In this document: piece after piece, positions 43,541 to 55,864 of the stretch
Position numbering within the stretch: position 1 is the stretch's first letter
Layout of the letters: each line of letters starts with the position of its first letter
Source of the DNA: Aquanectria penicillioides
Lineage: Eukaryota; Ascomycota; Sordariomycetes; Hypocreales; Nectriaceae
Length of the DNA stretch: 64,000 nucleotides
Assembly: GCA_003415625.1 (NCBI GenBank)
Contig: PYIU01000002.1
Coordinates: forward strand, 2,976,001-3,040,000
Direction of reading: 5' to 3'
The notes under the pieces: generated by a model
What the model saw: only the letters and a program-made list of their open reading frames with translations
The model's database searches: none
What the model was told of the DNA's origin: nothing
Program-made: the position numbers and the translations under genes

Positions 43541-45827
43541 TTATCGCCGGCCCATGTAAGATCGGTAGAAGCTCTCGGCAGCGTCATTATCTGAACCGGC
43601 ATAGTGGCCTCCGAGGTTGCTGCTTGATTTTTGGGCAGCAGCCACCTTGGTTTGCAGAGCGGAGGCATTAGCATCGATCCACTGCAACTGCGTAAGGTGA
43701 CCATTGAGGACGCGAACGATCTGGCTCAGCTGTATTGAGTTGTTAACTTTCTTCCTTGTCTCCTCCTTTGACGTGAAACTTACAGGGTCCTCGGGCTTAG
43801 CACCCTTGCTCAATGTGCCCGAAATGTCATTAATTTCCTTGACCATTTTAGAAAGGTCGCGCGATTTCTCATCTAGTTGTTGAGTCAGCTTCTCCGCAAG
43901 CTTGTACGTCCTCTCACGCTCCTGGTCAGGACCAGCAAGTTGCTCGCCTGGGCCAAGTTGCTTTGCAAACATGTCCTGGACTTCCGACTCGTATCGATCC
44001 AACCAAGCCTCAAGTTCGTCTTGTTGGCTCTCCACAGCTGCTAGTTGACGCTCAATCTCATGGCTAGCTCGCTCAGCCTCGAAAGTGTCGAGATAAAGCT
44101 TCTGAATCTTTTCACCATTCTCCACTAGGTTGCGATCCCAGGTTGAGACAGTGGTCGCCTGCTCCTTAAACTCTTTCTGGTACTTGGAGAGATCTGATGC
44201 CCAGCGAGTTACGATGTCCTCCATGGTCTTGTTCTTGAGGCGAGCCATCTGTGAGGTCGGCCCCGTCGTAGAAGCACCCAGTGTGTTCGTAGTGCCGGTG
44301 GTTCCATTCTGAGTCGCCGGCTTCGCCGCATCTGTGGCAGTGGCCGACTTGGCACCGAAAAGGCCGCCAGCAGTGGAGGGAGCAGTGGTGGTAGCAGGAG
44401 CAGCAGATGAAGGAGTCATGCCAGTGGCTGCGAGGGCCGCTGTAGAAGCGGTTTGCGCTTGGGTCGTGGCCGGGGCACCGAAGAGTGAGCTTGCAGGCTT
44501 TGGGTCGGTTGTCGTCTTGGTGGCGCCTCCGAACAGGCCACCGGCGCTGGTTGCAGCAGCGGGAGCTGTTGTAGAAGCAGCTGTTGTAGCAGGCTTGGCT
44601 CCAAACAAGCCTCCAGCAGGGGCGCCGGTCGTGGTAGAAGTTGTTGCCGCAGAAGTAGTGGCCGCGCCTCCAAAGAGACCCCCGGCAGGGGCAGCGCTAG
44701 GAGTTGAAGTTGTAGGAGCGACGGGCTTAGCACCGAACAAAGAACCAGCAGCAGGGGCTGTCGAGCTAGCAACGGCTTGGGTTGAAGGAACCGCTTGAGT
44801 CGTAGCAGTATTGGCACCGCCAAACAATCCCCAGTAGCGGGAGCGGCTGTTGCAGCGGGTTTCGCGCCGCCAAACAGTCCTCCCGCCACAGGAGTGCTTG
44901 ACTGGGCACCGGCACCAAAAAGGCCGGGCGCCGCTGGCGCTGTGGTACTCGGCAGAGCAGACGGAGCAGTGGCGGCGGCAGCAGGAGGCTTAGCTCCACC
45001 AAATAGGCCGGATGTCGCTCCAGTTGATTGAGCCGTGTTGTTTTGGAAGAGATTAGATCCAGCAGGCTTAGAAGAGTCCGGTGGAGGTGCTCCAGCAGGA
45101 GTCGTCGATGCTAGAGAGAACATCGGCTTGGCGGGAGTAGCGGCAGCAGTTGTAGCAGGTGCGGCCCCTTGGGCAGACGTAGTCGCAGGCTTGTTTCCGA
45201 ACAAAGAGTTTCCAGTGCTGGCAAAGAGACCTGCTGCCGGGCTGCTGAAGTAGCAGTTGCTCCCTGAGCTTGAGTGGCATTGCTCTGACCACCGAACAGA
45301 CCACCCGGGCTCGGGCTGGCTGAAGCGCCAGCTCCAAACAAGTTTGATGTTGGCTTGGTGTTTGTGTTGGCCGTGTTGCCAAACATTCCTCCCGATGCAG
45401 GTGCAGTGCTGGCGCTCGCGCCGCCGAACGGACCACCGCTGGCCGGAGCAGATGTCGCCGCTGGAGTTTTGGATGCCGGGCCCGCTCCAAAGAGACCGCC
45501 AGGAGCCGGTGTTGTTGAGGTGTTGCCAAAGAGACCTGTGCCAGATGATGCTGGTGTCCCAGAGGCATTGGCCGTCGCAGGACCGCCGCCAAACAGGCTG
45601 CCGGCTGGCTTGGCTGCAGAGCCACTATTCTGTTGACCAAACAAGGAGCCAGAGCCAGCCGCTGGTGTGGTTGTGTTATTCCCAGGAGTCGAGCCGCCGA
45701 CCGAGCCGAATGCGAACTTGGAAGTACCGGTAGCAGCACCAAACAGTCCTCCAGGAGCTGGCGCCGAGGTCGTCGTGTTATTCGCCGGTGCACCCGACGA
45801 GCTTGGAGTCCCGAAGTTGAAAGACAT
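43541..45827 (-). CDS. Nucleoporin Nsp1/Nup62 family (two apparent frameshifts)
   Basis: Central-channel FG nucleoporin. Starting MSFNFGTPSSSGAPANNTTT, it has about 450 residues of FG repeats (GGLFG, SLFG and NLFG cores in Ala/Thr/Pro-rich spacers). A conserved coiled-coil C-terminal domain follows (KNKTMEDIVTRWASDLSKYQ through QWIDANASALQTKVAAAQ), which binds Nup57/Nup49-type partners and Nup82. One 54-nt in-frame intron lies at 43784-43731 (GTAAGT...ACAG). The frame breaks at GGG 45239-45241 and at CCCC 44829-44832 (plus-strand bases); one extra base at each joins the FG frames and makes 2235 nt, 744 aa. Without repair the gene would appear as three overlapping pieces. Confidence 0.92.
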
Positions 45828-46492
45828 GGTGGTGGCTGGGGGGGAGGATGAACTTCCTCGATTCGCAAGTTGTTGTCGGTCGCAGTGCTTGCAGAGAGAA
45901 GGGTCAGCAATCGACCATTCGAGGCCTAAAAAAGACTACGGGTCGTTTTCGACACGCGCTATGGCTCGTTCAGGAGTGGCGATGCGTCGGTTGGGGGTTT
46001 GCGTTGATGGCAATGCGAATGCCTGAATCTCGACGACCAAAGCGTTGGTAGCTTTTTTTGTGGTGATGGTTGCCAGCTCCACGCGCTGGTCCAGGCGCTC
46101 AGGCGCGCCAGGCTGCGAGGGACGACGGAGTACGTACCGATTAGACGGAATGAGCCGTCCACATTGCAGCCCACCCCACGTGATGAAGCTCACAGCTTCA
46201 AGGTTCAATGACCACACCTCCTTTTGGACAGCGTCAAGCAATTCCAAGGCCGACTCTGCGCTCTGTCTTTGGCCTGGCTTCGCTGGTCACCCAATTCCAG
46301 TAACCGCCGGAATGATTCGATCTTGATTTTCACAATATTCCAGACCCAGGTCCACCACTTGACGAACTGAAGTGACCTGAGCTTCCGTTCTTCTTGCCCC
46401 ACGCGCCCATCGAGTAGTTATCACATGTCCCCGTGGGCATTCCCTCCGACCCCCGACGGCTCTAGATAGTATTTCCTATTACTACGAGCGCC
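45828..46492. promoter_or_regulatory. Divergent promoter region (Nsp1 / conserved unknown)
   Basis: A 665-bp spacer between divergent genes; no gene or specific element is assigned. Confidence 0.4.
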
Positions 46493-48105
46493 ATGTCTGA
46501 GATCGAGAAACTCAAGCTTCCGAAAGGAGCTCCGACTGCAGACCCTGGAGCGCATGACTTGTCTGGTATGATATACTAGCACATGCGTCGAGTAGCCGCT
46601 TTGCTGACTGACGCTAGGCGAGTCCTCAGATTCCGAAGACCAGTTCACCGACGCCCAATCTGCGCCTATGAGCCCTAAGCCCAGCTCTCCTATTCCAAAG
46701 ACGCGAGTCGAAAGGGTGGATAACGAGCCGGCCTATGGCGAAGTCCCAGGTACTGAAGCCCACGCAAAACGAGAGCAAGATGCCCTGCCAGACGAGATTG
46801 CAGTTGCCAACGATGACGCATTGTCACAAAAGTCTTCCTCCACTATCAATGCCACGGTTCCTACAACACTCGTAGAAGAGTCACCTGGTGATGTTCCCGA
46901 ATCACATTCAGCCAGACATGAGCAGAAACACCAGGCAGATGCAGCCCCAGATGTTGTGTTGGATTCGGAGGGGCATATTAAAGCCATCCAAGGTGAAAGC
47001 ACGAGAGGTATGCGAACCCAATTTGTCAACTACGCGAAGGACATGTCTATTAACCTTGGATTTCACTTTCCCAGATGATCTATCATCTCCTCCAGTCTCT
47101 CCAGTACAGGGGTCTCTGCCGGAAAACTCTAGCTCCCAGGCTCCTTTGGCCCCTATAGCGCCACCTGCAGACGATGGCGATGACGAAGGGGAGGAGGAAG
47201 AGAAAGACGGAGATGATTTTGGGGATGACTTCGACGACTTTGAGGAAGGGGACGAAAATGAGGATTTTGATGATTTCGAAGACGGCTTCCAGCAAGCTGA
47301 AGCAACGCCAAGTCCTCTCCCGAGCTCTCTCCCACTTCAACAACCACAGCTCCCATTTGTAAGTTCTTTTGATAGTTTGATTTGCTTCAAAATACTTATA
47401 AGACTTCAGCCGATACCTGACTTTGACGGTTTAGACCCAGAGTCTGTTATATCATCCACAGAACCCTACTTGTCTGGTCTCTTCCCCCCTGAAGAGCTAG
47501 ACTTCACAACCTTCCCTCCCCTTTCCAAGGACAACACCTTCTTCCACACTCCCCGATCCGCATCTCTATGGTCTCAACTTGTTGCTCCCCCACCTCTTGC
47601 TCCTCCCGACTGGATTCGCTCCCGGATACGCCGTCTCTTCCTCGTCTCCCTAGGCGTTCCCGTTGACCTCGACGAGATTCTCCCCGCTTCCAAGCAGAAG
47701 AAGCTTGTCCTCCCGTCCCTCAACATCCCCTCATCCACCTCCTCTCGCACATCTAGCGACTCACGCTCCATGTCCCGGCTACGGCAAGGCGAGGGCAACG
47801 TCTCATCCACCTCAGTAGATACCCAGGGGAAGCCTACGACTAAGAAACGGAGGGGTCCTCCACCACAGCCAGAGCTGGATCTCGTGGCTGCTCGCCATTT
47901 ATGCACAACGACAGAAGAGGCGCTTAACGGCATGACTGATGAGGAGCTCAAAGCCCATGTTGCCAAGCTGGAGGCCATGGAGGGAGTTGCCAAGGAGGCA
48001 CTGGAATACTGGAAGAAACGTACAGACGAAAAGATTGGAGACAGGGAGGCGTTTGAGGGAGTGATAGAAAACCTGGTAAAACATGCGCGGAAAGTCAGGA
48101 AATAG
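46493..48105 (+). CDS. Conserved fungal protein of unknown function, acidic centre
   Basis: Exons 46493-46565, 46618-47007, 47075-47358 and 47410-48105 total 1443 nt (480 aa) with no frame problem. It starts MSEIEKLKLPKGAPTADPG. A Ser/Pro-rich region with SDSEDQFTDAQSAPMSPKP is followed by a very acidic stretch at about 185-220 (DDFGDDFDDFEEGDENEDFD). A more ordered region then has DPESVISSTEPYLSGLFPPE and SLWSQLVAPPPLAPPDWIRS, and a C-terminal coiled coil (EEALNGMTDEELKAHVAKLE). The DF-rich acidic motif is reminiscent of adaptor-binding regions of endocytic or vesicle proteins, but this is only a resemblance. Intron 3 (51 nt) is in frame and stop-free. Confidence 0.75.
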
Positions 48106-48489
48106 GACATACAATAATTCGGGCCTAAATGATGCCCCCAACAGCCTTGTCTTGGGCAAAAATCTTGTCAATTGGTCTAGCTGTTGTGACAAACTTTTTC
48201 TCTTTCCGTGAGGCAGCGTGACCTCGTCATGCATTTACAGCGTAACTACAGCTAGCTATTCGCGACACATGGCCCCCCAAACTCCCCCCGGGGACATGCC
48301 GATCCGTCATCCCCGTGTTTTCCGAATACCACAATAAACACCAGGCCTCATTCTTGCGCCAGCCGTCTACTCAAAAAGCCGTCGAAGACTCTGCCTTCCT
48401 TGGCATCTCGCGTTTTCGGATATTTTGCGTAGCCGAAGATCATGCGATAAAGGTTTTCAACCTACTGGTTTTTGTCTTCTCCCAGTCAT
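48106..48489. other. Convergent intergenic region (unknown / eIF2 gamma)
   Basis: A 384-bp shared 3' UTR region; nothing further is seen. Confidence 0.5.
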
Positions 48490-50137
48490 TTAGGCAGTGC
48501 TGGGCTCGAGAGTGACACCGCTGAAGACTTGAGTTAGAAATTGTCCAAAGGGTTAGTCGTTCAAAGGGATGTACTTACGCGGCGATGGTGGCCCATCCGA
48601 TAAGACGCCAGTGCTTCTCAATACGTCGGCTCAGGGCGACCTTCTCGCCAATGTTGGTACAGGCAGGGCTGGTCAAAACCAGCTTAGCGGCATCGTTCTT
48701 GATGGCCGCAACCTTGGCACCAGTCGAGGTGGAACCAATGTTGACCATAATAACCTCGTTCTTGGCCAACTTTGCGACCTTGGCCTGCTTGCCGTCGGCG
48801 GTTCGTACACCGAGAAGGCGACGGAGAAGGTAGAAGTTGACCTCGATCTCGCTGTAGATCTCGGGAAGACGGCCCTTGAGGCCCAGGACGAAACCGACGA
48901 GACGATCGGCACGGCAGAGGGTAGGATCGATACGGGTACCAACACCAATAAGACCGCCAGGAACAGCATACTTAAGGTCGTTGGCCTCAGAGTTGAGCGA
49001 GACGACTCGGCTGAAGATGGGAGTGCACTTGAGGGCACCACTCTCGTCACGAGAGACAATACCAGGTCGGATCTCAATCTCATCGCCCAGCTTCACGACA
49101 CCGTGAAGGATACTACCACCAGCAACACCACCCTTAAGGTCATCAATCTCAGCACCAGGTTTGTTAACGTCAAATGATCGAATGACAATCATGTGAGGAT
49201 CGATGCTAAAGTCTCGGGGGGGACGGGGATAGTGTTGACAATGGCTTCGTTAACGGCATCGATGTTGAACTTGAGCTGGGCGGAGATGGGAATGACAGGG
49301 GACTTGCCAGCAACAGTACCTCGAATGAACTTGAGGATGGACTGGTAGTGTTGCTGGGCAGCCTCTTCTCGCATCAAGTCAACCTTGTTCTGGAGGATAA
49401 TAATCTTGTCGAGCTTCATGATCTCAATGGCAGCCAAGTGCTCGGAGGTCTGGGGCTGAGGGCAAGATTCGTTGCCAGCGATGAGCAACAAAGCAGCGTC
49501 CATGACGGCAGCACCGACAACATAGTGCTCATCAGAATATCGTGACCAGGGCAGTCGACAAAGCTAGTCCAATTAGTAAAACTCTCGAATGACGGCAGCA
49601 AAGGTGCGCAACTTACGAGACGTGTCGCAATAGTCTGTAGGTGCCGCTGCAGCCCTCTCGCTCACAAGGAGGGTCAACCTCCTTCTCACTCTTGTAACTT
49701 CGGTAGCATCCTGGTCGAGGGCACTGAGGGTTGTCGCACTTGTAGATCTTGGCATTGGCGTAACCCAGCTTAATGGTAATGTTTCGGATCAGCTCGTTCT
49801 TGAATCGAACGGTCTGAACGCCGGAAATAGCCTTGACGACGGTAGACTTTCCGTGAGCGACATGGCCAATGGTACCAATGTTGATGGTGGCTTGTCGGGC
49901 AATAATCTCGGGCGTCAGGGGAGTGAGGGCAGCGACGTCGAGGTCTTTAGGGTCGGTTTGGGGGGGCAGAGGAGGTTTTTGGGCCGCGGGTTCGGCGATA
50001 GCTGGGTTGGACTGCTTGAGGGCAGACTTGATGGGCTTCTCCTCGAGACCATCGGTGTTCTCGTTGTGGTTCACCGACTCACCGGAGTCGGACTCCGACT
50101 CGATATCGTCGTACTTTGGGTCGCCGTTGGCAGACAT
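48490..50137 (-). CDS. Translation initiation factor eIF2 gamma subunit (two apparent frameshifts)
   Basis: GTP-binding core of eIF2, which brings Met-tRNAi to the 40S subunit. Exons 50137-49617, 49563-48579 and 48520-48490; the last codes GVTLEPSTA. GTPase motifs are GHVAHGKST (G1), DCPGHD (G3, just after intron 1) and NKVDL (G4). The Zn-ribbon cysteines in [12 protein letters not shown] and CEREGC and the C-terminal block VGRTADG-like [17 protein letters not shown] are also present. The acidic N-terminus is fungal-type. Two single-base losses break exon 2: CC at 49514-49515 (inside [10 protein letters not shown]) and the G7 run at 49216-49222 (inside VPPRDFSID). With both restored the sum is 1539 nt, 512 aa. 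Confidence 0.94.
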
Positions 50138-53100
50138 GGTGGAGGTGGGGCAATTCGCCGGAATTCAAGAGAAATATCGATCGTAGAGCCGCAGTCGGGG
50201 CAGTTGGGAGGGTGAAAATTAGTCGTCTGGGTCGGTAGAAATTATACTCGGAGATTCAAGGGTCTCTCGAGGGATTCTCGGGTCTGGTGTCGTGTAGAGC
50301 CGAGTATTTGCGTATTTCGCCTTGATGTTGGCAAAATTCGTCGTGTGCAGTCGTAGAGACGACTATGACTCTTACGCTAAACCTGACAGGGCCTGATAAG
50401 AAGATAAGGATGTGCTGCCCCTCCTCGGGTGAAGCTCGGGTCGCAACGCTCGGTTCAACTCGCACTTACCATAGCTTAGCTTCAGTTTCGTGATGAGAGA
50501 TAATGTGGGGGAAACCGCTGGAAGCCTCGAAATGGTAGCTCTTTCGCCTCCTTACCGATCTGAAAGCATGGGGGATTTGTTTTATTTCCTTTTATTCGAC
50601 TTCTAAAAAAGACTCCTGATAAAAGTGGTTTACTTCAGGATATCCGGGCTGTCATGGAACTGAGTTGTCAATACGGAGTAGGAGTTGTGATTGCCATCCC
50701 TCAACTCTAGCTGAACAACGCCCTCATTGCACCATTGCACCATTGAGTGGTATGGAACCCAGCTGATCTACTCAACCAGCCCATGGGCCTATCCATCAGA
50801 AGTCTTGAATGAGCATTTGTGCAGAATACCCACACCAAAGCATACTGTGTTGTTTTTAAATTATAAGGTGAACATCTACCCAGGGGTGATATTCTGTCCA
50901 TACAGAGTGGCCAAATCAATTGTCCCTCGTCAATTGAAGCATCAATAAGGATAGCCCTATCAGCTCCCGTGCAAGGCTACGAATGTCCATGTCGTCTTAG
51001 TTCGGGAAGCACTAACAGGATGAACGCCAGTGATCCTGAGGGGTCACATGACACCACTATACACTCTCATCAGCCCACACTGTTGGCTGGAAGGCGGCAA
51101 CATTGACATCTAATCACCAAAAATCGCATTCTGGATCCTTCTCAAGATATCGGCCCATGCGCCGGCCAGTGTCCACCGGGAGAAATTCCGCTTGAGGCAT
51201 GCGACACCTTCCAGCCACTATGGCGAATGGCGAATTTTGCTCAACATGCTAATAATAGCGCTTGACTTGGAGGTCAGACATGGATAAGACGCGGGTTGCA
51301 ATGGGCGTCACACTGATCACTACGGGTGAGGGGCGACTCACGGGAGGGGGGGAGTCACCGACCTCCACGAGAAACAGTTGACAGGGAGGGAAAAAAAAAA
51401 AAAAAAAAAAGAGCTCAGTTCCGCAGGCCTGTGCATCTGTATGTACGATGTGTCCTCGCAGAAGTCTATACAACGCAGAATCTTAGTCGGCCGCCAAGAT
51501 GACAGATAAAAGACATCGGAATTGGGCTCACCGCAACGGTGGACCGCCGGCTATCACACAGCCTGCCAGAGGATCCTATCATCAGCAATTTGACAGCAAG
51601 CGAACCCATGACCCGGCCCATGTGAAGGGCATAGCAATTGGGATCGGAATCGCAATCCGGGAGTTTTTGCATCTCACGACTGATGCCTGAGTTGAGGCAA
51701 AAAGGACGTCGTCGCCCAATACCTGAGTGCCGGATTGTCACGCCCGACCTAGCCGGGAGGAGTCGCCAAGTCAGACAAACAGGCGATGGGTGGGTGTGCG
51801 TTACATGCACACGCACAGCAAGCACTCGGAGCACTCAAGCTGCCCAAGGTGTGTCGTCGTCGGGACAAGGCCCGCGTGTTGGCCTTAAGGTGGGCCCGGT
51901 GTGAGACTGCGAATCCGCGTGTCGTTGTTGCCGCCCACCTCTGCAGGTGGCTGGGTGGCCATCACAGGGTTGGAGGCGCTGATTGGTGGTGTTGGAGTGA
52001 AGACAAAAGCGCATGCAGTGAAACGGCCTATCAAGGCGGCAGATCGCACACTGGGGTCGACCGGGGGCTGGTGAGCGGCTCCATCGACGGTCCAACCACA
52101 CCGCAAGGACGCCTCTTCTCCACGATTCACGCTCTCGAGGATAGCCGCCGACCTCCAATCATGCCTGCGAAACCTCCAACCACAGCGAGGCCAAGAATGC
52201 AACGACGGGGGCCTCGGGGCTCTTGCAAGGTCTGGATGCCAAATAGGGTGTTGCCGGGTATCCCAGCGTCTACCAATGCAGAGCCTACCGATGCATGTTG
52301 GGTGTAGGACCACTACCCAGCTGCTCTACTTTTTGTTCCTGCTTGTCATGCCCTTGCCGTACCCTGGCTGGGCAGCCCTTGTTCGCTCCGATGTTTGCTT
52401 TGGTTCGTTTTTGCGGTGCCGACCGCACATAATAGCGAGTTTCCCTCCTCATCCGCCACTCGAAACGCCCCCTCTCGGTTGTTTCTCAAGCATCATCCCG
52501 TGAGATCCCTTTTGTTATTTGCTCTTTCCAGTTCCCTTTGGCCTCCTTTGCGGTCTCGTCGCTGTTAGACGATACTGAGATTTGGGGCAAGCCAAGCCAA
52601 ATCGGTTCCACTTACAGAAGTGTGAGGGACGGATCTTGCGAAGACCGAGACTCATCTGCAGCCGCCGGGCCAGCACCTGCACCCGTCGCCACCTCCCGTC
52701 ACGCATTTGACCGTCGTGGGCGTCTAAACCAAACCTGAATCACTCGGCCGGCGTCTCAATCCTGCCTATCAGAGCTCTTCCTTTACTTCTTCTCTCCATC
52801 ATCTGTAAGGCCATCCCACGTTCTATTTGCGTACCCCCCCGTCCCAAGTCATATCCCGCTGCCGGCGTTTACTGTCGTCGAATGAGCTTGCTCCCTCCTC
52901 CCAATGCTGCCAACCTCAAAACTCCTGTCCTCCCACATCTGCCCGCCCCGTCGGACCTGTCTTTTGTTCTTCGATAGCTGGTCTCTCCGTTTGATTTTGA
53001 TTGCTCTTTTTTGTTCTGGTAATGTGCTTTGGACTGTGTTGAAGCACATAAACCTCATCAACACCAACACATATCGTAAACGCTTCGCTATAAACGCCTT

Positions 53101-53144
53101 TCTCTACTGCTATTTGTTTTCTTCTCACTTATCGACGACGAAGC
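50138..53144. other. 3.0-kb intergenic region (eIF2 gamma / four-TM protein)
   Basis: Divergent spacer with no recognised gene on either strand. Contents are a 20-nt A run at 51391-51410 and CT-rich leader-like DNA at 52740-53140, which probably includes the transcribed leader of the membrane-protein gene. A tetra-/hexanucleotide duplication (TTGCACCATTGCACCATT) lies at about 50725-50745. Confidence 0.5.
51391..51410. repeat. Poly-A tract (20 nt)
   Basis: A perfect A run in non-coding DNA. No retroposed gene is recognisable to its left on the plus strand. Confidence 0.9.
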
Positions 53145-54789
53145 ATGGCTGGACAAGGTCCGTCGCTGCCGAAGCTGACATGAGACTTCATGAGCCTAAA
53201 GCTGACATGCATTATACAGACGAAAAGAGGCGGCCTGCCGCACTGAACCTTACTCCTGCCCGCACCGGGTCTTCCAGTTCTTCCTCCTCGGAAGACTCCC
53301 TTAAGCCTCGCACTCCCCGTTTCGCCGAGGCCACATCGGTACACTCTCCCATTGAGGCGCGATCGCCTTTTGCCGACCCGGAGAAGTCTTACGTTCCCCA
53401 GGCTCAACCTGGCGACATCGGTTTTGGCTACATCAACAAGAACCGAGAGTCCGTCCCCGTCCCGATGACTCCCAAGACTCCCCTCAAGAGCGCCATGAAG
53501 GTGCCGGGGACACCCGCGAGGTTCAATAACCCTCTCAGCCCGACCTTCCGTGAGGAGGAGATGCTCGAGAAGCGTGAGCTGTCCACCGAGAAGGAACAGG
53601 CTCGCGATGTGGTATGTGTCTCGTCAGTTTCTTTCTCTCGGCTTCATCTTGCTTACAACCTCGCAGAAAATCAAGGCTCGTGTTCGTTTGGCTAAGTTCG
53701 CTCTGCGCAGCGTCAACTTCAGCTGCTCCCTAATCGTCATTTCCATGATGTCGTCGACTTTTGCTGTTTTCAATGCTACCCGATCTCTCCCTACCCAAAG
53801 CGGTATGCCTTCCTGGAACACCAACACCAACACTTGGCCCCAGAAGCTCGTCTTGTCCATGGCTTGTGTCTCTCTTGCTGTCTGTATCCTGGTCTTCATC
53901 GCATACTGCCGAGGTGGCCACAAGCGGGCTGAGAAGGTCGGAACCTATTACACAATGTTCTCCATTGGTTGGGTTAGTATCTCTTCTAATATTCATTCTT
54001 GCAACCTTGTGCTGATAGCAACCTGTTTTAGTCTATGCTCGCTTTGACTCTTTGGGTCATCACGGCTATCCTGTTTCAGAACTCCAAGAACAACTCGAAC
54101 AACAAGGATATGTGGGGATGGTCATGTGTCGACAACACGCGAGCGCACGTTTTCTCCGACAAGGTCGACTATGCTCTCCTCTGCCGTCTACAGAACTGGG
54201 CTTTGATTTGCATCATCATTGAGGTTGTCATCGAGACTCTGTGCATCATTCTCTACAGCGTTGTCTTCTACCGCTACTACACGAAGCGACGTCTCTTCAA
54301 GTCGATGGATCTCCGAGACCGTGCCCGTTCCGACCTATATCTCGCTCAGCTCCGTTCCCAGTCCGCTCCCAACACTCCTGGCTTTGGTCCTAAGTCGCCC
54401 GCCCTGAGCCAGTATGCCATGTCTCCTCGCCACCCCCCTGCTGCCTACCGAAACCTCGGCGATATTGACGAGAACCCTTTCACCCCCGGTACACGATTCG
54501 TCGAGCCTCAGTCGCAGTTCGAAAAGAGCGATAGTGGCTTCAAGTTGCAGGCCCCTCCCACCAAGGCTCCGTCTGCCACCCCAAAGCTCAACCAGACGGG
54601 CTTTGCTTCTTCTTCATCGGCTCCTCCTCCACCTCCTCCTCCTCCCCCGGCGCCGTGCACGCTCAAGAACAAGCTCCCGTCGCCGCTGACGAGCCCACCT
54701 ACGAGGCTGTTCCCATCCCTGGTGCTTACGCTGGCCAGGCTGTCCGAAGCCCGCCTCCAGTTCAGACCACTTTCGGGCAGGCCCGTTAA
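53145..54789 (+). CDS. Four-transmembrane fungal protein with disordered tails (one apparent frameshift)
   Basis: Exons 53145-53157, 53220-53611, 53667-53972 and 54032-54789. The first exon codes only MAGQ; its intron has a CTGAC branch site and ACAG acceptor. The N-terminal ~150 residues are Ser/Pro-rich (SSSSSSSEDSLKPRTPRF, TPKTPLKSAMKVPGTP). Four hydrophobic segments follow: LIVISMMSSTFAVF, LVLSMACVSLAVCILVFIAY, SMLALTLWVITAILF and ALICIIIEVVIETLCIILYS. The spacing is like that of MARVEL-type four-TM proteins; no family is assigned. The C-tail is Pro-rich. At CC 54653-54654 one base is missing: restored, it reads EQAPVAADEPTYEAVPIPGA and stops at 54789 (1470 nt, 489 aa); unrestored, it runs on into non-coding-like sequence. 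Confidence 0.75.
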
Positions 54790-55864
54790 AACTATGAGTT
54801 GGACTGTGGCTTTGGTTTTTTTATTTCAGCTTCGCGGGACTTGGCCAGACAAAATCCTGGCAGGTGCTTGCATCAAACAAACTACTTTGGGCGGTGATAC
54901 CATACAGGCGTTAACATTTTGGGCGGCAAAGACTACTACTTCCTTTCTGCATTTCTTAAGGGGGCAGGAAGCAACAGATCGTATATACCTTTTGCTTAAT
55001 CATGGGACAGAGGAGGAAACATTTTGTACATTTTTTCACTAGCAAAAGGATGTTGCGAGATGAAAGACGATGGATAGGGTCAATCTTTGTTACGATGAAC
55101 GTAACCTTCTTTTTTCTATTTTCTTTTGTATTACGAACCCCTTCTACGCAAGGCATTGAAAATACAGACTTGGCATTGAAGCGAATCGTTTCAAGTCCCT
55201 CCTACCACAACCGTGATTACCTGAGCACATTTGTCCTCCAAGTCTTTTGCCTAGGTTCCATTTACTCAAGACCAGCTGATGCGGATTGGCACTGCTCAGG
55301 GCCCATGCACACCATGGCTCTCACAACCCCGAAGTAAAATCGTGCTACCAAGAATGACCACTTTTATTGCATTGGAGATTATATATGTATTGGGACGGCA
55401 GCGGTTTTGTATATTACGGCGGGAATTATACATCATCCTCTACAAGTCACACTCACACAACGCTTGTCACGGTTCAAATAGGCATTGTCAATAAGGAGAA
55501 TAATCGTAAAAAGGAAATAATCATCATGATAGCGACACCTAAATACAATAGGGACAAAAGCAGGGTGAAAAACCATTCCATTACTTTTGGTAGCCCGCCG
55601 CACCTCCAGGTATTAGGTGCAAAGGACTTCCCGAGCCTTTGTCATGCAGCCGGTTTTGACCTCCTCCCCATGATCGCACCCAAGGGAGCGGCGACCGCCG
55701 TCCCGGATGGCACTCTAGAAACGAGATCTATCAACAACTGCCTCGAAGTCTCCGTGGATACTCCTCCAAAGATGTCAGATTGCCCTGCAGGTTCGGGATG
55801 TTGCAGGGCAACCTGCAAAACAATTTCGGAAGATGATGCTGTCTTTTTTTTTTCTCGTGTTCGT
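54790..55864. other. Convergent intergenic region (four-TM protein / eIF4A)
   Basis: 1.1 kb of AT-rich DNA between converging genes, presumably long 3' UTRs. No gene is visible. Confidence 0.5.

Noticed and set aside
54790..55042. C-terminal extension of the four-TM protein in the uncorrected frame
   Set aside because: The sequence after 54653 in that frame is not protein-like, while the alternative frame ends cleanly at 54789.
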